A stretch of DNA of 64,000 bases from the NCBI RefSeq assembly GCF_021545785.1, contig NZ_CP079801.1, positions 1,302,001 to 1,366,000 on the forward strand, in the 5' to 3' direction. The translations under genes were made by a program, and so were the position numbers. Positions 34,701 to 40,704 of this stretch are shown here, piece after piece. The notes beneath the pieces were generated by a model, which did not search any database, had not been told where the DNA came from, and was given only the letters and a program-made list of their open reading frames with translations. The first letter of the stretch is position 1. Every line of letters begins with the position of its first letter. Source of the stretch: Halopseudomonas maritima (GTDB lineage Bacteria > Pseudomonadota > Gammaproteobacteria > Pseudomonadales > Pseudomonadaceae).

Positions 34701-37338
34701 CCGCCACAGTGGTCACCGACAGCACCGCGCCCGGGTTGCTGTTGCCGTCACCAAACTGCCACTGGCCATTGCCTTCGCCCTGGCTCCAACTGATGCCGGA
34801 AATGTCGAACAGCGGCAGAGGCAGGTAGGCGGTCAGGCTAAAATTCTCGTAGTCGCCGCTCAGCAGGTCATAGCCCAACCGAAAGGTCACCTCGTCCCCA
34901 GGGCTTAGCTCGGCGTTGGCCGGTGCCGCTCCGCCATTGACCTCAATCAGATCGATGCTGACGTTACCGGTCGGGATACTGCTGCTGGTGCTGGAGCTGT
35001 CACTCTCGTCATAGCCGGTCAGGTTCAACCGGTCCTGCAGCAAGGTAGCAGTCACCGTGGCGCTGTTGCCGAAGCTGTCGCCCTCATTGATCTCGCCATG
35101 GGGGGTGCCGGCGGGCGGCGTATAGCTCTGGCCGACCTGCGCCAGATAACTGATCACCGCGGTGGTGGCACCCTCGCGCTGGTCATCAAAGGCAAGGTCG
35201 CCGTTCAGCCAGCTGATTGCAGCATACGCGTTGGAAATGGACTGCCCGATGTCAAACACCATGCTGGTGCTGCCATCACTGTTGACCACGCTGCTGTAGA
35301 CCAACTCCACGGTTTCGGTCACGCCGCCACGGGTAAAGCTCAGGGTCGGCGTGCCGACCAGTGTCTGGCCATCACTCATCTGGTCGCTGACGGTAAACTC
35401 GCCCGCCGCAAAAAAAGTGCGGCCAAAGGCGAAATAGTCAGAGATGGCCAGGTCCAGGCTGTAGTTCAGGGTATCGCCCGGCGTCAGGCCGGCCGAACCG
35501 ATGTCGGTGTACAGGCTGACGTTCTTGTTCAAGGTGATGGACTTGGCCACAAAGCTGGTTTCCAGCCCCGTGCCACTGAAATCGATTTGTGTCTGGCCTT
35601 GTTCCTGATCGAGGTCGCGCGGGTCCACCGGCACCCAGTGGCCGCTGCCGCTCGGAGCACCGAGGGTGATGGTGACATCATCGCCGGTCTGGGCGTTGAT
35701 CACCGGTTGCCCGGCCGCGTCGGTCTCCGGTACGTAAAAGTCCACCCGGGTATCGACCGTGCCGCTCAAGCTGGCATAGGCCACCGTAAATTCGCGGATG
35801 AACAGGCTGTCGCTGGCAATGGCGTCGGCAATGGCAGTCGGGGCGGTCAGCACAGTGCCATCGGTCAGCGTGATCGACGTCAACTCGCCGCCGGCACCAG
35901 GGACAATAGCCGTTACCTGGATGCTGTCGGGCAGCGGCTGGGTGATAGTGACATCGGTCAGCGTCTGTCCGGGCGCAGGGTGGGTGGTGATGGTCAGGCT
36001 GCGGCCGTAGTTGGGGCCGCTGGCGGTCTCCCCTTCCGGTGCGCTGATGGTCTGCTCGAAGGTAATGACCGTCGGCAGCACCACAAAAGACTGGGTAGCA
36101 GCTTCCAGCAGGCTGGGGTCCAGGGTCGGGTTGTTCAGCGAATCATTGCCGTATTGAAAGCCGGCCCGGGCCTGAATCACCAGCTCAGGCGAGCTATTTG
36201 AGAAACTGGTATCGGCCAGGTCACTGAGCGTGGCCGTCACCTCAATGGCTATCAGCGGCTGGCCGGCGCCGATACTGGCGAAGGGCACCTCGAGCACCAC
36301 CAGTTGATCACCAGCCTGCAAGCCGAAGTCGACCGCGTTGAGCACCAGCGGCTCGCCGTTGCTGTCCAGCGCCAGCGGATGGGTTGCCAGCCCGTCGGCG
36401 TCAAAGGTCACGCTGTGGCTGACCAACGTCTGCCCCAGGTAGTTGGCCGAGACAAAGCTGACACCGTCGTCGCCATCCTTACCCGTTACCGGCAAGAACA
36501 GGTCAACAAAGGGCGCATAACCCTCCTGGCTGGCCGGGTTGCTGACGTTAACAGTAAAGCTGAACTGATCTCCCAGCAGCACGTTGGCGCCGCTGCTATC
36601 AAGCGAGCTGGTCGGCTCGGCATCGGCTAGCAGGCCTTCGTAGCCAGCCAGTGCCAGCGCGTCGAGTGCCGATGGCTGGTCGATATCGCCGGCCCGGGTT
36701 TCCAGCTCCCAGTCGCCACCGGCGGCGAGCGCGCCGGTATCATCATCCGAGGCGGCCACGTCGGCCCCCGTCCAGTGCGCCAGCTCCGCCACCAGGGTGC
36801 GGCCGCTGTCGCTGGCACCAATGCGGCAGCCGTACAGCAAAATGTCTGCCTGCTCGCTCAACTGGCCAGCCCAACTGCTGAGGGTATCGGCAAAGTCCGC
36901 AATATTGGCGCTGCTCAGGGTGGTACTGCCGAGGGTGAATTGCCCGGCGCTGCCGTGCGAGAGAATCTGGATGGAGTCTACATCCTGCAGTTGCTGCAGC
37001 ATGTCGGTAATCTGCGAAATGCCGTCCTGATCAGCATTGACGATCAGCGCCTGTACACCGCTGGGTAATTGTGCGGTGAGCTGCTCGTAATCCTCTACGC
37101 GGCTGTCGATCACCAGCAGGTGGCGGGGTGTACTTCCAGTGGCCGGCGCCGCGATAGCTTCGGGCTGAATCTGGCCATGATCCTCGGGCTGATCGGCGTT
37201 TTGCTGCTGCGCGGCACCGTCGTCAAACTGATCTGCCGCCGCCACCGCCGCGCCGTCAAACAGAATGCGCTGTTCCAGCGCCAGCGCCTGGCTTTGCGGT
37301 TTAAGGGCTTTGAACGCGCTGTGAGGTGGCTTTGACAT
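19711..37338 (-). CDS. giant LEPR-XLL/DUF4347/VCBS-repeat surface or secreted protein
   Basis: About 5,875 residues from ATG 37338 (AAGGA 10 bases upstream); the frame is intact over 17.6 kb. Layout: LEPR-XLL-like motif LEQRILFDGA (residues 21-30); DUF4347 (about 72-237, HLLVIDSRVEDY ... ILSHGSAGQF ... LLYGCRIGA); a DUF11/conserved-repeat-like region (about 245-1860); an SdrD-B-like domain (about 1866-1965, GLAGQTVTLTW); one cadherin-like unit; about 27 VCBS-type repeats (about 2120-5710), each ~130 residues, with the NDAPVA ... VEAGG ... GNVLxNDxDVD pattern; and a unique ~165-residue C-terminus. There is no N-terminal hydrophobic signal and no RTX nonapeptides. Probably an adhesin or matrix protein exported by the four downstream gene products (inference). 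Confidence 0.92.
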   Translation of the reverse strand: MSKPPHSAFKALKPQSQALALEQRILFDGAAVAAADQFDDGAAQQQNADQPEDHGQIQPEAIAAPATGSTPRHLLVIDSRVEDYEQLTAQLPSGVQALIVNADQDGISQITDMLQQLQDVDSIQILSHGSAGQFTLGSTTLSSANIADFADTLSSWAGQLSEQADILLYGCRIGASDSGRTLVAELAHWTGADVAASDDDTGALAAGGDWELETRAGDIDQPSALDALALAGYEGLLADAEPTSSLDSSGANVLLGDQFSFTVNVSNPASQEGYAPFVDLFLPVTGKDGDDGVSFVSANYLGQTLVSHSVTFDADGLATHPLALDSNGEPLVLNAVDFGLQAGDQLVVLEVPFASIGAGQPLIAIEVTATLSDLADTSFSNSSPELVIQARAGFQYGNDSLNNPTLDPSLLEAATQSFVVLPTVITFEQTISAPEGETASGPNYGRSLTITTHPAPGQTLTDVTITQPLPDSIQVTAIVPGAGGELTSITLTDGTVLTAPTAIADAIASDSLFIREFTVAYASLSGTVDTRVDFYVPETDAAGQPVINAQTGDDVTITLGAPSGSGHWVPVDPRDLDQEQGQTQIDFSGTGLETSFVAKSITLNKNVSLYTDIGSAGLTPGDTLNYSLDLAISDYFAFGRTFFAAGEFTVSDQMSDGQTLVGTPTLSFTRGGVTETVELVYSSVVNSDGSTSMVFDIGQSISNAYAAISWLNGDLAFDDQREGATTAVISYLAQVGQSYTPPAGTPHGEINEGDSFGNSATVTATLLQDRLNLTGYDESDSSSTSSSIPTGNVSIDLIEVNGGAAPANAELSPGDEVTFRLGYDLLSGDYENFSLTAYLPLPLFDISGISWSQGEGNGQWQFGDGNSNPGAVLSVTTVAGNAIVFDLGSYVNAGVDGSRIELEFTLTVGDQPFADNRSFDVLAQSSQVTTLDGKTLFSSADTSIISSVAEPLLNIYHGVVSSSSGTITGGAGSWNAPGTGGVPFTGSITDPAAVDGDLSGVDAGDLLRMATAIENLGGGGAFDVVTTVTLPAGLNFVGGSLGAANLQVTRGDGSTLVAGQDYQIDGNQITFLDANFAASLLGGREGSANDASGANLVIITYDAEVASDIAASASLQSSAALTNYASAEGGQDFTGADLQDSAEQQVAAPQISQFFADGSLDDSDSSAAHTTGSNLVIGESMLYDIVVTLPEGTTSSLVVDDLIPAGMRLNTDFNGGQGYQLITTSAGSGALGADFGGVVTVGSLTGSGGTLGDDGVDARFSFSAASVNSDNDAANNAFVIRVQLIASNVIANQANQLLQNSAQLRYQDPDGDTPNSAQALERSVGLSGGKPTITLREPTLEVVQQTFYSNTRGVDQGDSVEYIITLRNSGGNSNFDAFDITFLDSLPTQLSGLVLESISYQRATNNGGADFELVGNQLRSVAGANIDISNGGSIEIRVSGTVNDSAASLARFDNIATVQWSSLDDAGNAASSDGERTGADGNLGSGVLNDYRSSSTISVPVLQAVQISRVGGLEDTPAASPSNADNETVTVGEIIRYRVSGLLAEGSTSDYNLQITLDQGLGFLNDGTARVVFISDNGISTDVTDLITAGVLNVVGNEGSDEAQPIPSDLSGNAPGGVLNGERISVSTDGSGRTVINFNLGTLVNSDSDSDYEGVTIEFNVQVQNSAANVAGTALIAAAVDRSGSNALSGEKSVSETLVEPSFDGLTKQIIDFDANPAGTSGAATVSLSFSQNGGSRAYEVNLSDSLPTASSYQLLSVEIDGVSYSADALPPGMVVSTGGALNVVFAQLDPGTSVTILYQVELPNQDAVASTDATLTWSSLPESFSDFAGSTVGADGAVDGERTGSGEGANTYVLREGAGLGIINGTLWDDTYSADSSTTPDGQGLAGQTVTLTWAGLDGKLDTSDDNLTFSTATDANGRYQFGILPAGIYRLDTPAGTISYPQPLGDLRVRIDTDGGALGQIQVTLGEGSTASANAGYVQQNDAPVNNLPGTQNGLEDVPLALEALSISDVDVGSGVLQVTLSVLHGTLSIDPDAPLSGVVQVTGSDTAVLMMNGTLDSLNSALAALRYQGNLNYNGSDTLTVVTSDQGRTGDADGDGIPSERSDDALKDQDSLQILLAAVNDAPLANNDSAEAVEAGGTRNGIDGVNPRGNLLSNDTDVDIATNDDQLHLNSVGAGGNTVLVPTEGSVTLAGQYGDLVVDSQGNYQYLVRNDDPVVQALLASQSLSESFSYEMADLEGATSSAVLSVTLRGANDTPVGENDQAVAVEAGGLANGSGGSDATGNVLDNDTDVDSSANGETRQVTGIRPQGELVPGALTTVADGTDSTNGTVIAGSYGTLTIGADGSYRYVIDNSNPAVERLIAGDTLTETFSYQLTDAGGLNDLATLRIEIQGSNDNPLASDDVATAQATGSGGGEESNPSGNVITLPSRPGASGDPGGNGIDQDVDRSDQPNSRLTLTGIVNASEADVSLDNSLLVAVAGGTDALTGTLIAGQYGSLRIGADGAYYYDVDSEHPDVVALGVGETLSDTFTYQITDSAGLTDLAQLVVTVRGANDVPSAGVVAVLATEAGGVDNTSPGLDPSGTVLNRTTDPDGEPLTVTGISTSSGTVGVVGSALAGRYGNLTLNADGTFSYAVDNDNAEVQALRGQSDRLFERFTYQISDASGSSDSAEIIVVIRGQNDAPVASDDTLIAVEAGGNANAQPGINPSGNVLSNDSDVDGGEVPGDAYDYGETRAVSSVRTGGEDETGSDGTLGTELRGTYGWLTLNADGSYSYRLDNSMAEVQALRSSTDTLGERFSYTLVDADGSEDRASINIVVQGRNDAPVAQNDRAVAVEAGGVDNGSPGTNPTGNLLANDVDVDGYGESLSVSQFAQGNRSATAGGTLAGRYGTLTVNADGTYRYVVDNDNAAVQALRTNADSLTEVFSYNIHDLAGATSAAQLTITLVGANDAPVAVDDRDTVVEAGGLDNATAGSNPTGNLLANDNDVDANDNLTLNGLRLGSEGAGGNFTAVGSGLTLAGLYGTLTVGADGSYSYQLDNDNPVVQALKPGDTPLQEVFSYQVRDLQGRTDVAQLTLSVQGAWDAPKAVDDANRAVADNGEGTGANPVGRVLGNDSDIDDGDSLTVTGVRVGGEATGGALESVNAGTDGTNGTLLTGEYGQLVIGSDGSYQYILDNDNPVVRALGPRDVLQDQFTYAATDRGGLSDEAQLSIIIRGRNDSPIATDNSATAVEAGGVANGDSGLDPQGNVLTNDRDPEGDALRVVAVRTGAEGQAGTSGTPGTALAGLYGSLTLQENGRWVYELDNDNSLVQALRESGQTLSESFTYTVADIWGATDTAQLDVTIDGRNDAPVAADDSATAVEAGGVANGSAGSSATGNVLTNDTDVDSVANGETQRVSTVRTGAESESGTEGTVGSVLVGQYGSLTLNADGSYTYVIDNSNPNVQALRESGQTLSETFTYELEDAAGLTDSATLTITIEGANDAPVAADDSATAVEAGGTTNGTPGSNASGNVLANDSDVDSDANAESKTVSAIRTGAENASGSAGSVGTALIGTYGSLTLNADGSYTYVIDNSNAAVQALRQAGDTLSESFTYQLSDAAGLSDLATLTITIAGANDAPVAVDDTATAVEAGGTANGTLGSDATGNVLTNDTDVDSYGETRSVSAVRTGNEAGTGTAGTVGNALIGTYGSLTLNADGTYTYVIDNDNAAVQALRLSGDTLSESFTYEVVDAAGLTDSATLTVTLTGANDAPVASNNFGYAAADDGSGNAVNPTGNLLTNDRDVDAGDSLSVSGARTGAEAAGGVLTDLTAGSITLTGEHGELVINADGSYSYTLNTSDAAVIGLNPGQLLQDRFTYRASDAEGLSDQAQLTIVIRGRNDAPQAVDDTAIAVEAGGVANATAGVDPTGNVLLNDSDLDGDVLSVSAIGNGTTAGTLGSELRGQYGWLTLNSDGSYSYRVDNAMAEVQALRQSGQTLTDDFTYTLADIWGGQDSAMLRITIEGANDAPLAADDSATAVEAGGIANGTAGSNATGNVLSNDSDVDSSANGESRSVTSVRTGAESETGSTGMLGSVLVGQYGSLTLNADGSYSYEVDNSNAAVQALRTSGQTLSESFSYEVSDEAGLSDRATLTIRVRGANDAPVAVDDSATAVEAGGTANGQAGSNASGNVLSNDTDVDSSANGESKTVSAVRTGSESGTGSAGVVGGVLVGQYGSLTLNADGTYSYVIDNDNAAVQALRQSGQSLSESFTYQLRDASGASDLATLTITIDGANDAPVAVDDSAIAVEAGGSANGTAGSNATGNVLANDTDVDSSANGESHTVTTIRTGSEGDSGTSGAVGSVLVGQYGSLTLNADGSYTYVIDNDNAAVQALRLSGDTLSDSFTYGVTDAAGLSDSATLTVTIEGANDAPVANNNLGYAVADNGSGNAVNPSGNLLTNDSDVDAGDSLSISAGRTGNEAAGGALIALSGGSLTLTGQYGELLINADGSYSYTLDTANPEVIDLGALDLLQDQFTYAASDLDGLRDEAQLTIIIRGRNDAPVGSDDSASAVEAGGVANADSGSNASGNVLDNDTDEDSNPLAVTEVRSGSEAASGAAGALGSALRGQYGWLTLNADGSYVYRIDNDMAEVQALRQSGQTLTDDFTYTLADVWGATDSAQLTITLDGANDAPVAVDDTATAVEAGGTANGTAGSNATGNVLGNDTDVDSSANGETQRVSSIRTGNEAGSGTSGTVGSALIGTYGSLTLNADGSYTYVVDNDNPDVQALRLSGDTLSDSFSYSVTDAAGLTDSATLTITIAGASDAPVASDDSATAQEAGGTANGSAGADATGNVLANDSDIDGNGETASVLSVRTGNEAGSGVAGSVGSALAGQYGSLTLNADGTYTYVVDDSNPLVQALRTPGQTLSESFSYEVADAAGLTDRATLTITITGSNDAPVAVDDGATASEAGGIANGTPGSNASGNVLSNDTDVDSSANGESKTVSAIRTGAEASTGISGALGSALSGQYGSLTLNADGTYRYVIDNDNAAVQALRLSGDTLTDFFTYQVVDAAGLSDSATLTITLTGANDTPVASDDAGIALEAGGVNNGAAGINPQGNVLDNDSDVDGGELLSVIGIRTGSEGSSGSAGVLGAELRGLYGWLTINADGTTSYRLDNDMAAVQALRSSTDTLSEAFTYTVSDLAGLQDTATLNITIRGANDAPVAANNLAYSTPDNGNGNAINPAGNVLGNDSDVDAGDSLSVSAARTGNEAAGGALQGLSAGSITLTGAHGTLVLNADGSYQYTLDVNDTAVINLGPAEVLLDQFTYAASDLAGLNDQAQLSIVIRGRNDAPQGADDSATAVEAGGSGNAQAGFDPAGNVLANDRDLEGDALTVTAIRAGTEVGSGTAGTLGSELRGQYGWLTINADGSTRYRLDNEMAEVQALRQTGQTLVDSFTYTLADIWGATDQAQINITIDGRNDAPVAVDDSATAVEAGGTANASAGVDPTGNVLDNDLDVDSAANGEVLSVTGFSNQQGQNGLPGQTLQGRYGTLTLNADGSYQYLLNNDDPQVNALRNAGQTLRESFDYSLRDAAGLSSSATLNILIQGSNDNPVAQNDSNSATDQDAAPQSSGNVLDNDSDVDDGDSLQVVGVRAGEESGSGASGVVGQPLYGRYGTLVINADGSYTYSIDMSNPEVLQTAGQGPLLNDVFTYTTGDLAGGTDQAELVITLDISAPYVEPPGPHQDDGDDPSGSVDVPLGVDPAVFISPVLERNNQLDRLTFGRVPGGDQRLGMQGFNQSASIGAGLGEIQGQFVHQAVRDSQLDRELDIAWLFGRQGRISLSADGLLDDPGLYSDNREPLASLQPDTDEPIRTASSFRAQMLAAAQRLHSSPPTSQSGG
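20560..30985 (-). repeat. array of about 27 VCBS-type coding repeats
   Basis: In-frame repeats of roughly 380-400 bases encode successive VCBS domains of the giant protein. I counted 27 starts of the [A/R/S]NDxPxA type. Most continue with AVEAGG, GNVLxNDxDVD, a YGSLTLNADGSYTYV-like hairpin and LSESFTY. The units are closely related but not identical, which makes the stretch prone to recombination and assembly errors. Confidence 0.9.
21755..28091 (-). repeat. higher-order repeat inside the VCBS array
   Basis: A distinctive unit type (ADNGSGNAVNP, then DVDAGDSLSV and EAAGG) recurs at about 28091, 26098, 24128 and 21755, each time followed by a GRND unit with an E/D-G-D-A/V-L core. Five or six VCBS units therefore form a block of about 1.98, 1.98 and 2.37 kb, indicating segmental duplication of whole blocks. 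Confidence 0.75.
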
Positions 37339-37745
37339 TAGACACACATCCTTGGTGATGGCCTGACCGCGGCAGCACACGGCCCTTCATATAGCAGCGA
37401 CGCCAACAGCGCCGCGATGAGAACGCACATAAGTCTTTTTTATAGACCAGCCAATGGAGGGCGTAAAGGAACCAAAGCCCAAGATAGAGCTGTTTTTTGA
37501 CTATCGCAGGTCTCCGGCCAAAACCAAGTGACGTAGCGGCCGCCGCATGCAAACGCGGGGGTCGCACCCACCCGCGCGCCGAGCGAGATAATCGGCGCCA
37601 GGTCACAGTTCTGAGCTACGCCAACACCGGATACAGCTAAAGAGAGTCTCGACCCAGCAGGAACCAAGGCCTGCATCTACGGTGATACGGGTCAGCGTTG
37701 TATGGCTGTCATTCATTTCAGACTTCAGACAATGGACCTGCCGAT
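37339..37745. other. divergent intergenic region upstream of the giant gene
   Basis: 407 bases between the giant gene and the DUF1254/DUF1214 pseudogene. It should carry both promoters. It has AT-rich patches (about 37431-37442 and 37490-37500) and a GC-rich imperfect palindrome near 37555-37578. I could not assign a convincing -35/-10 pair, operator or small RNA. Confidence 0.5.
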
Positions 37746-38817
37746 ATGAACCCAAGACACCTTCTGATAGCCGCGCCAATGGCGCTGGCAATTGCCACTC
37801 AGGCAAGCGCAGATATTGCCCCTGGCTTTGACGTCACCACGCCCGCAGATTTCGGCGTGTCGGACTACGTCTACAAAATTTCGGAAAGCGACTTCAACTT
37901 CAAGCGCAGCCTGGCCAAGGCTGCCGGTCAACCAGTGGGCCTACCAGAGTGACCTGAGTCGGGTTGAGACCCAACAGGTGACTCGCGAGAACCAGGACGG
38001 TATTTACGCCAGCGCTGTAGTAGACATCAGCCAGGGAGCAACCTTCAGTATTCCTGCAGGCGATCACTACCAGATCATTCAGGTCATCGACATGCAGAAC
38101 TACGTTGCCGGCGTGGTCTACGCTGGCGACTCGCTTACTATCACACCGGACGATGTGACTTACGGCGACCATGTCTACCTGAACATGCGCGTGCCCATTC
38201 TCAGCGACGAAAAAGGTGGGCTGCAGGAAACACTGCGACCGCAGAAGCTGGCCACCATCCAGGCCAACTCAGCCAAACCTTATGAAAGCCCAGACCTGGT
38301 ACTGGACCTGAAAAAAACCGAGGAAATCCGCGCAGCCTTGATTGAGGACGTCAAGCAGGGCGCTCTGCCCCATACCCGCAGCGTGAACGGCACGCCCTAC
38401 TCTTCTCGTCCGCAGGATCACCTGTATGGCACCGCCTACGGCTGGGGCGGCCTTGGTTTGCCCAACGCCGCCTACTGGCCGTTTCAGAACAACACGAAAG
38501 TTGTCGACGGCAAGATTCAACCCTCCAGCGCCACCTTTACACCACCGGAGATTCAAGAGGAGCGCGGCGGCTTCTGGTCGGTCACCATCTATAACGAGGT
38601 GGGCTGGTTTGCCAAAGATGTGTCAGCCATATCCAACACCCAGGCGGTCGCCAACGCGGATGGGACCTACACCATCCACTTCAACTCCCCCGGCGCACAG
38701 AACAACCTGGATACGTCTACACCCTTTACCGCGCTTTTCCGCTTCTACTTGCCGGACGCCAAGGAGTCTGCGGTGCAATACATCAATGAGCATGGCAAGG
38801 AGCTGGTGATCCAGTGA
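37746..38817 (+). pseudogene. DUF1254/DUF1214 secreted protein, frameshifted
   Basis: Two overlapping frames encode one protein. The first (ATG 37746) gives a Sec signal (HLLIAAPMALAIATQASA) and the family start DYVYKISESDFNFKRSLAKA, then stops at 37952. The second frame carries the rest to 38817 without a start of its own. The second part has VNQWAYQSDLSRVE, NQDGIYASAVVDI, the DUF1254-type ligand region, and the DUF1214 core RGGFWSVTIYNEVGWF and TALFRFYLPDAKE. The switch lies at about 37905-37945 and needs one extra base or two missing bases. Intact family members are periplasmic proteins of about 340-480 residues, function largely unknown. A sequencing error cannot be excluded. Confidence 0.8.
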
Positions 38818-38841
38818 GTTCGCCCGTCGCCTAGCTTTTAT

Positions 38842-38869
38842 AAAAGGGCGCCACCATACGGCGGCGCCC
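38842..38869 (-). terminator. intrinsic terminator of the GntR-ended operon
   Basis: Stem GGGCGCC/GGCGCCC (38869-38863 and 38852-38846) with a 10-base loop, followed on the minus strand by TTTTAT. It lies about 80 bases after the GntR stop. It may also stop transcripts from the opposite side, though no T-run is present there. Confidence 0.7.
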
Positions 38870-38951
38870 GCTGCCCGGATCACAGCTCAGCTATCTTGAA
38901 GCGGAAACGACCGTGTCAAGGCTGCTGAGCTTATCCTTGGACTCGTCGCGA

Positions 38952-39638
38952 TCAGCCGGCGCGAAAACTGCGCCGCGCGGTGTCGAGCATCGACAGGCTG
39001 ATCCTGTGCACCGACTGACGGCTTTGTTCGATGTGCGCACAGAGCAACTGCTGGGCCGCATCGCGCTGGCGCTCGAGCAGCGCCTGCAGAATCAGCGCGT
39101 GCTCTTCGTAGGTCTTTTCGATGCGCTGGGCCTGATAGAAATCCAGACGACGCACGATACGGATGCGCTCGCATACTTCCTGATGCATGCGCGCAGCCTC
39201 GCCGTTACCAGCCAGACGTACCAGCTCGCAATGAAAGACTTCGTCCAGCTCGGCCATCACTTGCATGCCGTCCAGGCGCTCGTCAGCCGGCACCAGCCAG
39301 GTGGCGCACAGCGACTGCAGCCGGTCATGGATATCGGCGGCAGCGCAAAGCCGGTCCAGCGCCGCGCACTCCAGCGTGATGCGCACCTCGTACAGCTCGT
39401 CGATGCGTTCAAAGTCCAGCGGCTTGACCGACCAGCCGCGGCGCAGCCCCACCTCCAGGTAGCCTTCGCGCTCAAGGCGATAGAGGGCATCGCGCACCGG
39501 CGTGCGCGAGACCTGATAGCGCTCGGCTATCTGGTTCTCGCTGAAGCGATCGTGGGGCAACAGAACAAAGTCAAAGATGTCCTGCTTGACCCGTTGGTAA
39601 ACCTGATCGGCCAGCGAAGCTGCCTGCAATTGCGCCAT
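38952..39638 (-). CDS. GntR/FCD-family transcriptional regulator
   Basis: 228-residue repressor-type regulator: an N-terminal winged helix (ADQVYQRVKQDIFDFVLLP, NQIAERYQVSRTPVRDALYR) and a C-terminal all-helical FCD ligand domain (about residues 80-215) with the usual metal-binding Asp/His positions (ALILQALLERQRDAAQ). It is the last gene of a nine-gene minus-strand operon starting at 47092 and is the probable regulator of that operon; a palindromic GTATAC site sits upstream of the first gene. FadR/FCD regulators typically respond to carboxylic acids or amide-type metabolites. Confidence 0.88.
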   Translation of the reverse strand: MAQLQAASLADQVYQRVKQDIFDFVLLPHDRFSENQIAERYQVSRTPVRDALYRLEREGYLEVGLRRGWSVKPLDFERIDELYEVRITLECAALDRLCAAADIHDRLQSLCATWLVPADERLDGMQVMAELDEVFHCELVRLAGNGEAARMHQEVCERIRIVRRLDFYQAQRIEKTYEEHALILQALLERQRDAAQQLLCAHIEQSRQSVHRISLSMLDTARRSFRAG

Positions 39639-39644
39639 GTACGC

Positions 39645-40037
39645 CTATTCCTGAAGAGAAGACAGGTCGATACTGACATGCGCCGCAACCACCTGCCAAC
39701 GCCCGCCAATCCGCGCCCAGGTTTGCATCTGGCGGCCAACGCGCGCAGTTTCGCCGTCGCGGAACTGGGTACTGACAGTGGCATAGTCCTCACCAAAGGT
39801 GCTGACAACGGTGTTGTAGAGTTCACGACCGGGGCCAACCGGCACGCAGACCCGGCGGTACTCGGCAATCGCCTTGGCGCCGTACAGGTTCTCGGCCACG
39901 CCATAGCGCACGGTTTGCTCGCTGTTCCAGAAATAGTGATCCAGCGTGTCCATCTCGTTGGCCAGCAGGGCGCGCTCGTAATCGACAAAGGCCTCGGTGA
40001 CCTCTTTGACGACCGCCGGCAGGTTGATGTCAGTCAT
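39645..40037 (-). CDS. HpxZ/AtzH-like protein (DUF3225)
   Basis: 130-residue cone-fold (NTF2-like) protein. The segments AFVDYERALLANEMDTLDHYFW, RYGVAENLYG, GRQMQTWARIGGRWQVVAAHVS match the DUF3225 family, whose members include HpxZ of oxalurate catabolism and AtzH encoded beside the AtzE/AtzG amidase of s-triazine degradation. Both contexts involve small urea-like compounds. It overlaps the preceding hydrolase gene by 8 bases and precedes the GntR regulator by 6. Enzymatic role here unknown; presence beside a biuret hydrolase-like enzyme makes a carboxy-urea intermediate plausible. Confidence 0.8.
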   Translation of the reverse strand: MTDINLPAVVKEVTEAFVDYERALLANEMDTLDHYFWNSEQTVRYGVAENLYGAKAIAEYRRVCVPVGPGRELYNTVVSTFGEDYATVSTQFRDGETARVGRQMQTWARIGGRWQVVAAHVSIDLSSLQE

Positions 40038-40704
40038 TACTCACTCCAAGGCTTGCCTGCAGCTGCTGCAGATGGGCAACGCGGCCGACGATCCCGCCCT
40101 GGGCGGCAATCATTGCCAGCGTTGCCTGTTTGAATTCAGGAAAATAGCTTTCAGTGGCCTCATCGATCAGCAGGCAGCGGTAGCCGCGATCATTGGCCTC
40201 GCGCATGCTGGTCTGCACACAGACTTCGGTGGTCACACCGGCAAAGATCAGGCTGTCGATGCCCTGCTGTTGCAGGCGCTCGTGCAGGCCGGTGGCGTAG
40301 AACATGCCCTTGCCCGGTTTGTCGATCACCCATTCATCCGCCAGCGGCACAACGGCTTCAAGGATCTGGTTGCCGGGCTCGCCGCGCACCAGAATCCGCC
40401 CCATCGGGCCGACATCACCAATCTGCATGCCCGGCGGCCCACCCGCGCGCTTGGCCAGCGGGCAGTCGGACAAGTCCGGCAGGTGCGACTCCCGGGTGTG
40501 AATCACCAGTAGCCCAGCCTGCCGCGTCAGTGCCAGCAGCTGCTGAACCGCCGGAATGATGGCAGCCAACGGGGTGACATCGTTACCCAGCGCCGCACCA
40601 AAGCCGCCGGGCTCGATAAAGTCGCGCTGCATGTCGATAACCACCAGCGCGGTGCGCTCAGGGTCAAAGGCAAAGGTGTCGGGTAGCGCTGTTACCTCGA
40701 TCAT
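40030..40704 (-). CDS. isochorismatase-fold cysteine hydrolase (possible triuret/ureide hydrolase)
   Basis: 224-residue amidohydrolase with the catalytic triad of the isochorismatase-like family: Asp in VVIDMQRDF (about residue 23), Lys in VIDKPGKGMF (about 130) and Cys in GVTTEVCVQTSMREANDRG (about 165). It is clearly paralogous to the hydrolase at 42245-42934 (shared HTRESHLPDLSD, MGRILVRGEPG). Two such paralogues, biuret hydrolase BiuH and triuret hydrolase TrtA, are known to work in sequence, and this copy could be the TrtA-like partner; ureidoacrylate hydrolase (RutB) is an alternative. The start overlaps the ABC ATPase stop by 4 bases. Confidence 0.8.
   Translation of the reverse strand: MIEVTALPDTFAFDPERTALVVIDMQRDFIEPGGFGAALGNDVTPLAAIIPAVQQLLALTRQAGLLVIHTRESHLPDLSDCPLAKRAGGPPGMQIGDVGPMGRILVRGEPGNQILEAVVPLADEWVIDKPGKGMFYATGLHERLQQQGIDSLIFAGVTTEVCVQTSMREANDRGYRCLLIDEATESYFPEFKQATLAMIAAQGGIVGRVAHLQQLQASLGVSND

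Noticed and set aside
37440..37676. Short minus-strand frame upstream of the giant gene
   Set aside because: No start context and no recognisable features; region more likely holds divergent promoters.
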